Of a stretch of DNA of 64,000 nt, positions 33,770 through 45,363 are shown one piece after another. The DNA comes from Semisulcospira habei. Its lineage: Eukaryota > Mollusca > Gastropoda > Semisulcospiridae. The notes under the pieces were generated by a model. That model did not search any database, was not told the origin of the DNA, and saw only the letters and a program-made list of their open reading frames with translations. The translations under genes and the position numbers were made by a program. The stretch's first letter is position 1, and each line of letters begins with the position of its first letter. The stretch is from contig BTPG01000008.1 in NCBI GenBank assembly GCA_036245525.1, forward strand, positions 34,426,850 to 34,490,849. The letters are read 5' to 3'.

Positions 33770-33973
33770 CACACTTTGCCCTAAGGTCAAAATAGAAAAT
33801 TCAGGAGTTGTCTTCTGACAACTGCTCCACAGTGCAAGTGGCAGACTGACCATGATAGTTCAAGGGTGGTGCCAGAATAGCTTGGCGCCTTAAGGCGCCA
33901 GGCTATTCTGGCATCACAATTGAACTATCATGGCCGATCCACATCTTGCTGCAGCGTGTCAGAGCTCAACGGG
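33770..33973. mobile_element. AGCTTGGCGCC-family MITE sharing a TTAA with its neighbour
   Basis: TTAA at 33766-33769 (shared with the MITE at 33691-33765) and 33974-33977. It lies in the last NPHP3 intron. Confidence 0.86.
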
Positions 33974-34085
33974 TTAACTCTTTGTGAACAATAACAAAAG
34001 GACACACAATTCAACAATGATAACAGCTGCGGCAGGAAAAAGTACGCAAACTTTTAAAGTAATATTCCTCATTAAGAAGTAAGGT

Positions 34086-37000
34086 CCTCGCGCTGGGACC
34101 ATATGGCGTTGAGGCGCGTCCCCTGGGTGGTGGATAGGGGGTCCCTCGTGAGAGGGGTGCACTGAATGAAATAAGGAGCCGTGAACCAACATGGTCTAAG
34201 GGAAGGTGACCCCGACAGAAAACCCCTGGTCCTCCTAGTAAGGGGGTTGGGCGTGGGGGTAGCTTCCCCACCCTGCAAAAAAGGAAATAGCTACAAAAAC
34301 GCCGACGAAAAGACTAACAGTAATTCCTTTCCTGGAGGAGGAAGGTTCTTCTACCAGAAGACTTATGACGTCCTGTGGTGAAAGCCGGAAGTCTTCGGAA
34401 GCCACAGGACCGAGCCGCCTCTCTCTATACAGGGATACAACCATGGGCACATGGGACGTCAAGACCATGTACCAGAGCGGCAAGGCCGCCCAGATAGCAG
34501 CGGAAATGCAAAAGTACAACCTTTCCCTGCTAGGTATCAGTGAAGCCAGATGGACGCAGTCTGGCCAGAAAAGGCTGTTAAGTGGGGAGATGATTCTGTA
34601 TTCAGGTCATGAAGAGGAGAATGCCCCCCATACAGAAGGCGTAGCATTCATGCTGTCACCAGTGGCACAGAGAGCGCTGATGGGCTGGGAACCTCTTGGG
34701 CCAAGAATCATCACAGCAGCCTTTAGAACCAAGAAAAAGCTCAAGCTGAACGTCATCCAGTGTTATGCGCCCACTAATGACAAGGACGAGGAAGAGAAAC
34801 AAGAGTTCTACGACCGACTCCAGAGTGCCTTGGACAAATGTGCGGAGCGAGACATCACCATCGTCATGGGCGATTTTAATGCCAAAATAGGGGAGGACAA
34901 CACGGGATACGAAGAGGTGATGGGGAGACAGGGACTAGGCTCGGAGATGAGTGAGAACAGGGAGAGGTTTGTAGACTTTTGTGCTCTAAACCGACTTGTC
35001 ATTGGAGGCAGCATCTTCCCACACAGAAGGATACACAAAGCAACTTGGGTCTCACCTGACCATACAACAGAGAACCAAATAGACCATATCTGCATTAGCA
35101 AGAAATTTAGAAGATCCCTTCAAGATGTTCGAGTGAGGAGGGGAGCAGATGTCGCCTCCGACCACCATCTGCTTACCTTAAGAATGAAGCTCAAGCTAAA
35201 GAAAAGCCGCACAGAGACAACAAGAAGACAGCGCTATAATGTAGGCCTCCTGAGAGAAACTTGAGTTAGAGAAGAGTTCAAACTGGTGCTGTCCAACCGG
35301 TTTCAAGCGCTACAGGAGCTAGTAAATGAAGAGGAGGCGGCCACCACAGAGCAGCAGTGGAAGGCAGTTAGAGAGGCGCTGAACTCAACCTGCAAAGACA
35401 CTGTAGGGTTCAGGAAACACCATCACAAGGACTGGCTGTCGGCACAGACCTTGAAGAAGATAGAAGTGAGGAAGCAGAAGAAAGCAGTTGTCAACAACAG
35501 TCGCACGAGAGCAGCCAAAGTAAGGGCACAGGGGGAATACTGGGAAGCCAACCGCGAGGTGAAGAGGAGTATCAGGGCATACAAGAGGGCCTACACAGAC
35601 AGCCTGGCAGCAGAGGCAGAAAAGGCAGCAGGCAGCGGCAATATGAAACAGCTCTACGACATTACCAGAAGATTGTCAGGCAAGTATGGCCATACAGAAA
35701 GACCAGTAAAAGACAAAGAAGGCAAGCCTATTGCAGACAGAGCAGACCAACTCGACAGATGGGCCGAGTATTTTGAAGAGTTACTGAACAGACCTAGCCC
35801 ACCTGACCCCCCAGACATCCAGCCGGCAGAGACCGACCTACCCATCAGCTGTGACAGACCCAGCCGGGAAGAGATCAGAAGAGCAGTGGCATTTTTGAAG
35901 AATGGCAAAGCAGCAGGCCCAGATGGCATCCCAGCGGAGTCTCTGAAAGCAGACCTAGAGACAACAGTGGAGATGCTGTACCCACTGTTTGGAAAGATCT
36001 GGGAAGAGGAGGTGATGCCGGCTGACTGGAAGGAGGGGTACCTAATCAAGCTTCCCAAGAAAGGCGACCTCAGCAAGTGTTCCAACTACAGAGGAATCAC
36101 CTTGCTGTCAGTACCAGGAAAGGTCTTCAACAGGATCATCCTGGAGAGAATGAAGAGCTCCGTTGACCCCCAGCTGAGAGACCAGCAAGCAGGATTCAGG
36201 AAGAACCGATCATGTACAGACCAGATCGCCACTCTCCGCATCATCGTGGAACAGTCTCTGAGTGGAGCTCCCCACTGTACGTCAACTTTGTGGATTATGA
36301 GAAAGCATTTGACAGTGTGGACCGAGAGACTCTGTGGAAACTCCTACGACACTACGGTGTACCCACAAAGCTCGTCCGCCTGATCAAGAGCAGCTACGAT
36401 GGCATGACATGTCGCGTGATCCACGAAGGGCAGTTCACCAGGGAGCTCCAGGTCAGAACTGGTGTCAGACAGGGGTGTCTGCTGTCTCCGTTCCTCTTCC
36501 TACTGGCCATAGACTGGGTCATGAAGATGACCACAGAGCACAGACGAAGTGGAATACAGTGGACACTGTGGACACAGCTTGATGACCTCGATTTTGCAGA
36601 CGACTTGGCATTACTGTCCCACACTCATCAACAAATGCAGGACAAGACCACGAGGCTTGCTGACATCTCGTCCCAAGTGGGCCTCACCATTCACAAACAG
36701 AAAACAAAGACAATGAGGCTGAACGCAACCAGGGAGGAACCAGTCTTGCTTGCTGGCACCCCGTTGGAGGAGGTGGAGTCCTTCACCTATATCGGAAGCA
36801 TCATAGACAAAAAAGGCGGCACTGATGCAGATGTCAGAGCACGAATCGGTAAAGCCAGAGCAGCCTTTCTCCAGTTGAAAAAAGTGTGGAGTTCCAGAGA
36901 GCTGTCACAACACACCAAAGTCCGGATTTTCAACTCCAATGTAAAAGCAGTTCTCCTATATGGAGCAGAGACTTGGAGATTGACAAAAACCACAGTCAAC

Positions 37001-37387
37001 AGAGTACAGACCTTCATAAACAGTTGCCTTAGAAGAATTTTGAAAATCCACTGGCCAGAGAAGATCAGCAACGTCAGACTCTGGGAGAGAACAGAGCAGA
37101 TTACAGCAGAGAATGAAATTGGGCGAAGAAGATGGGGATGGATCGGTCACAGTCTGAGAAAGCCAGCTTCCAGTATCACTAGGCAGGCATCGTCATGGAA
37201 CCCCCAGGGAAAGAGGAAAAGAGGTAGGCCGAGAAACTCCTGGCGTCGAGACCTCCAAGCAGACATCAAGAGACTGGGAACCACCTGGAGTAGAATCGAA
37301 GGAGAAGCACAGGACAGGAGTTGCTGGAGGTCTCTCGTTGACGGCCTATACCCGGGTAGGGGTGACAGGCGTAAGTAAGTAAGTAAG
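34086..37387 (+). mobile_element. Full-length RTE-like LINE in the last NPHP3 intron
   Basis: This is a non-LTR retrotransposon of about 3.3 kb flanked by a 13-bp direct repeat, TAAGAAGTAAGGT, at 34073-34085 and 37388-37400. The last bases of the repeat's 3' copy are close in sequence to the element's tail, so the boundary is uncertain by a few bases. The 3' end is a short (TAAG)n tail instead of poly(A), as is usual in the RTE clade. It lies antisense to NPHP3. Its coding region has one nonsense codon and one frameshift, so it is fairly young but inactive. Confidence 0.88.
34365..37378 (+). pseudogene. Endonuclease-reverse transcriptase of RTE-like LINE, broken
   Basis: The N-terminal part is an apurinic-type endonuclease with ISEARW, CYAPTND, VMGDFNAKIG and SDHHLL motifs (roughly 34445-35190). 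A TGA at 35262-35264 interrupts the frame, which then continues unchanged into the reverse transcriptase: GKAAGPDGIPAES, NYRGITLLS and QAGFRKNRSC. A small deletion near 36255-36270 shifts the frame. The RT continues with FVDYEKAFDSVD, GVRQGCLLSP and the catalytic FADD box (about 36595). The C-terminal region ends in a basic GRPRNSWRRDL stretch and a stop at 37376-37378. A single ORF of this order is typical of RTE elements. Two lesions make it a pseudogene. Confidence 0.9.
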
Positions 37388-37433
37388 TAAGAAGTAAGGT
37401 AAACTTTTAAAAGAGTACAAGAAATACCCTCAC

Positions 37434-37559
37434 CTGTTCATATTTTAAGACAGCAAGATTGCGAAGCGTTTCGGCAACTCTTGGATGGTTGGGCCCAAAG
37501 CTGTCTTCATAAACCCTGAGAGCTCTCTCATACAACGGTTCTGCCTCAGAATGCTTGTT
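37434..37559 (-). CDS. NPHP3: NPHP3 homologue, TPR exon (42 codons)
   Basis: This 126-nt exon, phase 0 at both ends, has an acceptor preceded by a run of T (read on the minus strand) and ending in CAG, and a donor GTGAGG at 37428-37433. It encodes one TPR with motifs [20 protein letters not shown] and [11 protein letters not shown], matching the penultimate TPR of vertebrate NPHP3 as recalled. A full-length LINE begins about 33 bp into the intron that follows, so the donor survives next to a large insertion. Confidence 0.9.
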
Positions 37560-37771
37560 CTGAAAAAAAAAAAAAAGTTTTATGATTACTTACCGTGAAG
37601 ACTACAGACCACTCAGTACAAACTTTACCTCACATCATGCAACATCCCTTTTCATTTCAATACAACGAAACATAAGACTACTGTAATAACTCTAAAGTGT
37701 TAAAATTAAACAGAAACGGGCTGGCCACACTTAACCACTTCAGTGCTGGGGAATACACACACCACCCACCT

Positions 37772-37837
37772 GCAAGACGCATAGAACCTCATGAGCCCCC
37801 GCAGATGCAGGGGCTCATGATGTTCTGTGCCTCTTGC
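37772..37837. repeat. GCAAGAGG-family hairpin in an NPHP3 intron
   Basis: Near-perfect stem in the 359-bp intron between exons 37919-38044 and 37434-37559, followed by a half copy to 37882. Confidence 0.85.
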
Positions 37838-37918
37838 AGCTGGATAATTGCTAAGGCTCATGAGATTCTTTGCCTCCTGCATCGGCCTGTGGAGCTTTCG
37901 CTTTCTGTGATACAGTAC

Positions 37919-38044
37919 CTGTTGAGAGTAGAGGACAGCCAGGCTGACAAGTGCAGTAGCCACAGAAGGGTGGTGAGGTCCGAAGGCTTTCTCCCTGATC
38001 TCCACAGCCTGGTTGTACAGAGGTTCAGCCTTGTCCAGCTTACC
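37919..38044 (-). CDS. NPHP3: NPHP3 homologue, TPR exon (42 codons)
   Basis: This 126-nt exon is phase 0 at both ends, with acceptor TTTCAG above 38044 and donor GTACTG at 37913-37918. It encodes exactly one 42-residue TPR, running from [18 protein letters not shown] through [20 protein letters not shown]. The 42-residue period and the HPSVATAL signature are those of the NPHP3 and kinesin-light-chain type TPR. The 399-bp intron upstream shows no large insertion. The 359-bp intron downstream holds a short palindromic hairpin (37772-37837). Confidence 0.9.
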
Positions 38045-38443
38045 CTGAAACACCATTGAATCATTTGAAACATGTGTGCTGGTCTTCTGTTCATGGTAAA
38101 TGGGTAGGTTAGTATGGTTCATCAATGTGTGCACTAATGCTATTGCTGAAAGCTGCTGACCCCCTCCCCCCCCCCCCAACCCCCACCTTCCTCCATTCAT
38201 ATTTTCCACTTGCACTAGTAACAGAAACCCCCTCCCCTTCACCCAGTGCATAATGTCTGACCCTTGCACTGGTACCTTGCACTGGTAAGAGAAAACTTGG
38301 TAGTGCACATTTCTGTCATTGCAGGATCTCTACTTCTTGCTGGTGAGTTTCCAGCCTGCACATACTGTAGAACAGTACTACGACCATTGCTGTTCCTTTG
38401 ACAATACTTTGCAGACAGAAGCTGAAATGAAAATGCATCTCAC

Positions 38444-38512
38444 CTGCTTCTTGTACAGCATGGCCAAGTGTTTGATGATGGCTGCAACACCTGGACTGTC
38501 TGGACTTGAATG
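38444..38512 (-). CDS. NPHP3: NPHP3 homologue, short 69-nt TPR exon
   Basis: This is a 23-codon exon, phase 0 at both ends. The acceptor is TGACAG above 38512 and the donor is GTGAG at 38439-38443. It encodes a half-TPR ending in IIKHLAMLYKKQ, which corresponds to a KHLAILYKK segment of vertebrate NPHP3 as recalled. It is too short to stand out as an open reading frame. It is supported by its splice sites, its phase and its place between the flanking TPR halves. The first half of the repeat is less conserved than the rest. Confidence 0.82.
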
Positions 38513-38544
38513 CTGTCAGAAAAATGTAACTTATTAATCTCTGA

Positions 38545-38692
38545 GGATGAAATTATAAAAGTGTAGTCTATCAGACAATTCTCGAGATAGATCAACGATA
38601 GTTCAAGGGTGGTGTCAGAATAGAGGCGCCAAGCTATTCAGACACTACCCTTGAACTATTATGATCGATCCACATCCTGTTGTATCCTGCTT
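38545..38692. repeat. AGCTTGGCGCC-family palindrome
   Basis: Arms with GATAGTTCAAGGGTGGTGTC and their complement, 33 bp upstream of the NPHP3 exon 38444-38512 acceptor; outer ends missing. Confidence 0.75.
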
Positions 38693-38747
38693 GTCCTTAC
38701 TCAAGAAGTAATATGTATTTTTCTCTAAAATGTTTTTTTTCGAAAAT

Positions 38748-38937
38748 TACTTACTGATGGCATTACTATATGGAAGGTACACTTAGCTTACCGATTTCAG
38801 CCTAAGAATCCGTTGTGTATACATACACAACCAGGGAGGCGACTCTAGGGAGTCATTACCCAGAAACCCTGAGTAGCCTCCCTTCCCTCCCTATCCGGTC
38901 ATGTGTGCAGTGGTGCCACGCCAGTCGAACGCTTAGC
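38748..38937. repeat. DIRS 1 left inverted terminal repeat
   Basis: This block is the reverse complement of about 45364-45536, with scattered mismatches and an indel. It includes a short inner palindrome around GTATACATAC and ends near the GCTTAGC motif. Confidence 0.85.
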
Positions 38938-38977
38938 GCTCCAGCGGCAAGCGGGGATAGGCAGGGGGGTCATCCGA

Positions 38978-39070
38978 GTAATGCCATCGGTAAATATTTT
39001 TCAAAAAAATACATTTTAGAGAAAAAGACATTTGTTTCCTCAAAATCCATACTGATGGCTTTACTATATA
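38978..39070. repeat. DIRS 1 internal complementary region
   Basis: The left half is the reverse complement of the element's left tip (about 38717-38765). The right half is the reverse complement of its right tip (about 45520-45555). The two halves are side by side, as expected if this region templates the junction of a circular intermediate in DIRS replication. Confidence 0.82.
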
Positions 39071-39129
39071 AAAGAATAGCAAAAAGGAGGTGGGTGCCGC
39101 CCCTCCCCCAAAAAAAAACGCCACGCAAA

Positions 39130-40300
39130 AAACTAACTTAGGGACAACCTCCCAATGATTTCAGCTAAGCATGACCTACGACACCCGAGGCGCCGGGAGG
39201 GAGTGTTGTGCCGCAGCGAAGTCCCCCACCAGGGCCAGGTTCTCCCACTGGCCCGAGAGGTTCCTGAGGCAGAAGCGGGCAAGATGGAATGTGCCCGCCA
39301 CCCGACACAATGTCTCTCACAACGCGACGCTCGTGTAGACCGCTTGGACGTCATGAATCCAGATATGCAGCCTCTTAGCCGCCTCCGAGGCGGGGCTCTT
39401 GTATGCAGACGGGATTAGCCAGCGCAGCCACGAGAAGATCGCCTGCGCAGAGACAGCATCTCTGTTGGGGGTTAACGGCAGGAAGAGGCGGGTCAGGCCA
39501 TGCCAGAAGGCTGTGTCCCGCAGAGGGAGACTCGCAGCGCCCTGACCGGGTCGTGACAGCGGGAGTCCTGGGCCCGGACACGTCCCCTGAGTGGGCGCAG
39601 GATAAGCACTAGGACCCTTGCCGAGGGGAGCCGATTCTCACCAAGAAGGCGGGGCTCGTCAGGAGAAGCACGGAGCCATCCGACCTGTACTGTAGACAGG
39701 CCGGGTCCACTGAAAGAGCATGCAGCTCACTGACAATAGACACTTTAGCGAGAGACAGGAGGAAGCAGGTCTTCCTGTCACGTCCGCCAGGCTGGCCAAG
39801 GGCAGAAGCTCGAACTCGTTCAAATTCAGCCAGGTAAGGACCCAGGGGAGGTCCCAGCGAGGGATCAGCAAGTGATGGACCTCTCGCCAGAGCTCGATTT
39901 TAATGACGCATTGGGTCCGACAGGTCCGGGCACACCCCAGGGTCCGCGCGGCCCAGATGGCTGTATGTGTGTCCACCACCATGGAAGGTACCCCCGGATG
40001 GAGATACGGGGGCCTGGTTCTTCTCTTGAAATAGCCACAGGAAGAACTCGGCTAGCTGGGGCGACGTCAGGGCCATGGGGGAGAGGCGTCCCAACTCGCA
40101 CCATCCCTGGAAGACTTGCCACTTCGCGTAGTACACATGGCGGGTAGAGGACCTGCGGGCTGCAGCGATAGCCGCCAGTGCCGCACACGAGAAGCCTCTT
40201 GCAGCGAGGGCTCGCCGCACAACCCCCAGGTGTGTAAGAGGAGCCGCTCTGGGCACGGGTGAAAGAGCATCTGCCTGGGCTGCCTCAGCATTGTGCTGGT
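39130..40300 (-). pseudogene. DIRS 1 tyrosine recombinase remnant
   Basis: Minus-strand frames carry the recombinase region of DIRS elements in pieces. The N-terminal DNA-binding part is recognisable at about 40050-40160 (RRSSTRHVYYAKWQVFQGW, then SPQLAEFFLWLFQEKN). Catalytic-domain pieces follow at about 39690-39860 (PRWDLPWVL and a VSELHALSVDP-like stretch in a shifted frame). The C-terminal part lies near 39130-39350, where a related alternate frame reads through LALVGD. Several frameshifts and stops separate them. The assignment rests on recalled DIRS recombinase sequences. Confidence 0.7.
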
Positions 40301-40659
40301 GGGGGGGGGGGGTGGAGGGGGGAGGGGCGGGGGGGGGGGTAACGGCAGGGGAGAGCCTGTGGCAAGGCTGAGGAGATCGGTGGTCCAGCTTCCGTTTCAG
40401 CACAACGGCGCGGCAAGGAGAAGGATCACGTTGCAGCCCCTGAGCTGCAGCAAGACCTTGGGCACTAGCACCGTCGGAGGGTAAGTGTAGGCCATGAGGC
40501 CCTCCCAAGAGACGGAAAGAGCGTCCACCGCCCACACGAGGGGGTCCGGGAAGGGGGAGACGAAGATGGGTAGCTGTCTGTTCCATCAAGTCGCGAACAG
40601 GTCGAGCATCGGGGTCTCCCAGGTTGCGCAAATCAGACGGAAGATCTCCGGAATCAGCG

Positions 40660-41530
40660 ACCACTTGGTGTGCACATGATCAGAACCTCTTGGTGGAGGA
40701 GACAGGTCTGCCAATGGTCAAGCGCCAACCACAATGCCTTCAACTCCAGCCAATTGATGTGCCTGTCCGAGAGATCTGGGGATCAAGGGCCTGAGGCTGC
40801 GGAGATGTCCAGAAAGAGGTGCGCACCCCAACCCGATAGGCTGGCGTTGGTGCAGAGGGAGAGCCGCGGTGCGGGAGAGTAGAGGGGGGACACCCGAGAC
40901 AAGCCAGGCGGGGTCCGCCCACCTCTGGCGGTGAGCCCGGACAAGCGGTAGGATGGGGACTCGAGCTGTGAGGTCGTGGGAGAACGGGCACCATTGGGCC
41001 AGGAGATGGAGCGGGTGCGAGTAGAGCCAGCCCAGGGGCAAGAGGTCCGCTGCAGTGTTCATAAGGCCCTGTAGTTGGAACCAAACCCGGGCCAGGACCA
41101 CATCCGCGAGGGACACCCGGGACACCAGGGGCTGAGGTTGAGGCTGAAAGGGAGAGCACGGAACTAATAGACAAACCAGCAATAGGCGAAACGCCAAAAC
41201 TGTTGCGAGGCCAGGTGAATGGGGACGTGCAGATCGAGGGTGACGGCAAAGTCCATGGGCCGCACGGCGGCCTTCATGGCCCACGCTGTCTCCATCCGAA
41301 ACGGATATGAACTTGTTTAGCGCCGAAAGGTCGATGATAGGGCACGACCGGCCACCTGACTTCAACACTAGGAAGAGGTGGCTGTAAAAGGCCGGGGAGT
41401 CGTGCCGTGCGACCACCTCCGTCGCAGACTCGAGTAGCAAGGCCAAGATCTCATCCCGCACAGCAATCGCCTTGAACTGGTCGGCTGGGACACACGTCTA
41501 GACAGAAGAGTGGCAGAGAGGAGGGGGGAG
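40660..41530 (-). pseudogene. DIRS 1 reverse transcriptase and RNase H remnant
   Basis: The RT begins at about 41460 (minus) with LLLESATEVV, SPAFYSHLFLVLKSGG and PIIDLSALNKFI, the opening motifs of DIRS and gypsy-type RTs. A frameshift near 41290 leads into degraded sequence of the palm region. RNase H is indicated at about 40690-40770 by DRHINWLELKALWLALDHW. The catalytic YxDD box was not found intact. Stops in every frame show this is inactive. Confidence 0.72.
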
Positions 41531-41703
41531 TCGAAAGGAAATCCACAGGCCCTCCGAAACGGTAGTGAGCACCCAAGTGTCATCTGGCACTCAGCAGGGG
41601 TAAGAGAGGGAGCGAGTCATTGGGCCCTGACCCGCCTGAGTCTGTGGGCAGGTCTGGGCCAGGCGGGGGCAGGGGTCGCAGGGGCGACTGAAAGGAGGCT
41701 GGC

Positions 41704-41737
<34 letters not shown>

Positions 41738-41889
41738 CGCGGACATTCCTAAAGACTGGCAGTTTAGCCTATGCTCTTTAGTTTTCAGCTGGCTGCCCGC
41801 CGGCGCGCGCCAGCACACTTAGAGATCGGCTTCACGGGAGCACTGAGATAGCGAGGCAGCCTCCTTCCCCTTACTATCAGCGTGCTAAA

Positions 41890-43115
41890 TACCATCACTG
41901 ATAAGGCGCCAGCTATGCGGTTTCGCTTCCGCTGGGGATGCGAATAGCGCAGCACCCGTCTTTGTTTACAGTACTACTGCGCTTGACCCCGATTATCTCT
42001 TAACCTCTGCTGCATACATCGGCGAATAAGCTGTAAATTACAGATGTTGTCTTTTAACCGGAATTAATTCACCTGCAGTTGTGAGTGATTATTTGAACAT
42101 ACATCGACTTGTAGAGGAGAAATTGTACTATTTTTGGACACCAAACATGCTGGGGTAATCTGCGTGGATGTTTGTCATGCACTGGCTCAAAGTATCACTA
42201 GGATTAGATGCAGCCTTCCGTTAGTTTATCAAACTTTTTATCACATCACTGTTCATAAACAAAAGTTTTTGGAAAGTTCAGACAAAGTCAGTGATGTCAA
42301 CAGACGTCTTAACTGGCATATCCCATGCTAAAAACTTCAATCAACATACCTGAGTCCTGCTACAGACGGTTTGGTGGGCCAAGTGAAAATGGTAATCCAT
42401 TCAGAGCACGCCAACATGAAGTATGCAAATTTTACCGATTCAGTCAATGTTTTTAACAATATCACAATTTTAACACAGTTTGAAAATAATACACAAAGCA
42501 GAGGGTCAACTATTTGCTGTTCAGAGATTCAGTTCCGGCTAAATGTCACATTAAAATGGCTTAAAATGAGTGTGTCTACAGGGTCACTATGATCCTGCGT
42601 CTAAACTTGATAGGCCGATCAGTGTCATTTTTTGGACGTGTAACGGTCTTCTACCACAAAGTCTACACAAAGAATTCACGGCCTCCAAATGTCTTGGAAA
42701 GGAATGTTCATTCTCTATGGCTTTAACACGCGATACTTTACTGACATAAATGCATCAGATAAAGGCACATACACATAGTGATACATCCGGCACTGAAACC
42801 CAGTTTTTTTACACACTCGCACTGTCTACCGCGGAAGGAAAGTTCCTCGAACTACACACATTTTAATCATGTAATAACCACAGAAGTCAAAGCTGATTAC
42901 AACAGAAACTTACATGAGCTTGAAGAGGACATTTTCAAGCATAGTATTACATAATGATATTTACGATTGAAACTTTTTAGCCACGGTAATAATAAGTTAT
43001 TAACAGGCTAAACTGGTCACATGCCTGACAGCCTTCAACAGGAAACAAAGAGCGCTACGCTTCCCGCCTGCAGCTCGGCTGAGCCTGCAGTGACTCGCGC
43101 GCACTTATCAGTGAA
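41890..43115. other. AT-rich non-coding block inside DIRS 1
   Basis: This block of about 1.2 kb differs from the GC-rich flanking DIRS sequence and separates the gag-like and RT frames. No coding motif is visible. TCACTGATAA near 41896 and its reverse complement TTATCAGTGA near 43105 may be short terminal inverted repeats of a separate insertion. Confidence 0.35.
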
Positions 43116-43890
43116 GTGGGTCACAGCCGGGTCAGAGCCAAACTAAAGAGAGCGATTTCCAGAAGGGTAAACTGCCGTGAGGAGGAGGGTCTGAAGGACC
43201 TACGGGGAGGCCTGAAAGGGAATGGAGGGTGGTCAGGGGGCGCTCGGCCAGAGGTCCTTGGAGCTGAGAGCAGATGGGTGCAGGGAGGTGCGGGCACTGG
43301 TCCAACAAAGCATCCCAGCGCATCAGGTCACAGTTCACAGCTGCGGCGAGGGCGTTAGTGGAAGCATGGTAAGCCGCTCAGTTGGCTGCGACCGCCAACG
43401 CGTGGATGTCACGATGGGGATCCGCGGCGGGACGCTCCAAGGATTCCTCCATACACTGGAGCACAGCCAGGGTCAACAGCTCCCAGAAGCCCGTGTAGGC
43501 CAGGGAGTTGCGGTTCAAGGTCGCCATGTTGGAGAGCCCGAAGGGGATGCAGTGCCGTAGGGCCCGCCGGCCTCCAAGCAGCATCTCAGTGGCAGGGTCC
43601 ACAGGAGGAAGTGGGCAGACAAACGACTGAGAATGACCCGAGTACCAGCTCTGCCAGAACCTGATATCGACGCCCGCCGGCCAACGCACATTGGAGAAGA
43701 TGCCACTCTCTGTCAGCCGACCCTGCTGGAGCTGGGCGTTGAAGGCCTCTGTCAGGTCCTGAAACCCAAGGGGGTTGAGGGAGGGACTTAAACTTCTTGC
43801 CTGGAGCGACGCATCCACAAGAGCTGAGGCCTTCCTCTTCATCAGTGAGGACAGAGGGCAGACGTCCGGAGGCAGGAAACGAGCAATCAC
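43116..43890 (-). pseudogene. DIRS 1 gag-like ORF, C-terminal part
   Basis: A 170-codon open stretch at 43378-43890 reads through MKRKASALVDASLQ, TEAFNAQLQQG and NMATLNRNSLAYTGF. It resembles the structural ORF1 of DIRS elements and lies upstream of the RT on the same strand. A shifted frame continues it to about 43140 (LLDQCPHLPAPICSQL). The upstream proline-rich and arginine-rich frames (44070-44560) are probably its variable N-terminal half. Confidence 0.6.
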
Positions 43891-44887
43891 GCGAGATGCG
43901 TGGTCAAGGACTCGAGCCGTCTCCGAGCCAGCGAGGGGGGTCGACGCAGGGGAAGGGCTGCGCGAGGGGGAATGGGACCGGGCACTGCCGAGGGACTGTG
44001 ACCAGGGGGACGAGTGCTGGCCCGAGGAGTGAGGGTCTGGTGAGAAGAGAGCAGAGACCGGGTGGAGACTAAACGTGTTGTCGGCGTCTTCCGGGGTCGG
44101 CCGCCAGAGCGGGGAATGCAGGGGGGCACCGGGGGGCGTCCGACTGCGACTGCGGCCAGGGCCGAGAGGGAAGAACCCGTACGAGGGGGGGAATGTAGGT
44201 GCACAAGGTGGGGAAGGACGACGCTAGGGGAGTCACGCCGGCCATGGCGGCGCACTGAAGGGCGCTGGTCTCGGGAATCTGACATGTGCTGTAGACAGGC
44301 CGGGTCCCGCTGGTCTCGTGAATCCAGGGTGTGTGAGGCAGCGAGGGACCCGGAAGCCGCGCGGCGCCGAGAGGTAGAGCATGACCCCGAGGGGGGGCCG
44401 GGATCCTGACGAGAAGCCAGAGAATCCCTCCGCCTGGTGCGAGCTGCGCCGAACGCAGGCCAGAGCCCTTGCCGCCGCGTGGGAAGCACACGGTAGGGAG
44501 GGAGGGTCCAGAGACGTCATCGGCCCAACGGATCCACGACCCGGGGAACAAGACTCAGAAGCTGACAGAGAGCATGCACGTCGACGCGAGCGTACCTCCG
44601 TCCGACCTGATGGCTGGTGGTCCGGACGACCCGAGTGCTGGGAGGAGTCCCCGCAGCCTGGCGAGGAAGTCCAGCCGGAGGGGGGGGGGGTGGGGGGGGG
44701 TGGGGGGGCATGGTCATGGGGGCCATGACAGGCGCAGCGAGAAGCATGCGGCAGGAGGCGAGCCCCATGATGTCTGAATGTCCAAAGCTGCCCGCCGAGG
44801 GAGCAGGGGGGGCCGAGGGGGTTCCCGGGAGGCAGAGGGGCGGTCACGCCGGTAGAACTCCCACAACTGAGACCAGAGTTGCTCCTT

Positions 44888-45079
44888 CTATGGTGCGAAT
44901 CTCTCGCACGGCCATGCTGAGGAGCAGCCCGAGCAAGGGAGACACAGCGTATGGGTATCCGTCGGCCACTGAAGCCCCTTACACCGACGACAAGTACGCA
45001 ACTGTGCACTGCAACAGAGAGCGGAACACCTGAGAGGCAACGGCACGCAGCCCGTGCTAACGAAGGGCCATGTGAGCAA
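44888..45079 (-). pseudogene. DIRS 1 gag N-terminal Cys/His motif
   Basis: A minus-strand frame encodes CRRCKGLQWPTDTHTLCLPC, a Cys-X2-Cys ... His-X3-Cys-X2-Cys arrangement. A similar cysteine cluster opens the gag-like ORF1 of some DIRS elements as recalled. The frame is open for only 63 codons, so this is a fragment. Confidence 0.5.
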
Positions 45080-45363
45080 AAACTCACGACCAGTTCTGCA
45101 GTGAAGTCTGGCTGTGTACGAACACAGCCGCTAACCGAGGGAATACCACCGCCGGTCAGGAGAACCTGCCTGACAGAGGCATGCCCTGAGACCCTACCTG
45201 GCCATGTCCAGAGTGACATCAGGCAAGTAAGGAGGGACACCAACCAAGAGAACCACAGGTAGTCCAAGGTGAAGCACAACACACCAAAGTAATCCAAGGG
45301 TATCCAAGGGTATTCAAAGTAACCAAGGCTGAGCAAGGGTACGGAACACCTTACCACCCCAAA

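Noticed and set aside
43797..45033. Long plus-strand ORFs in GC-rich DNA
   Set aside because: They are antisense to the DIRS coding remnants and rich in Arg, Gly and Pro, as expected from GC-rich frames.
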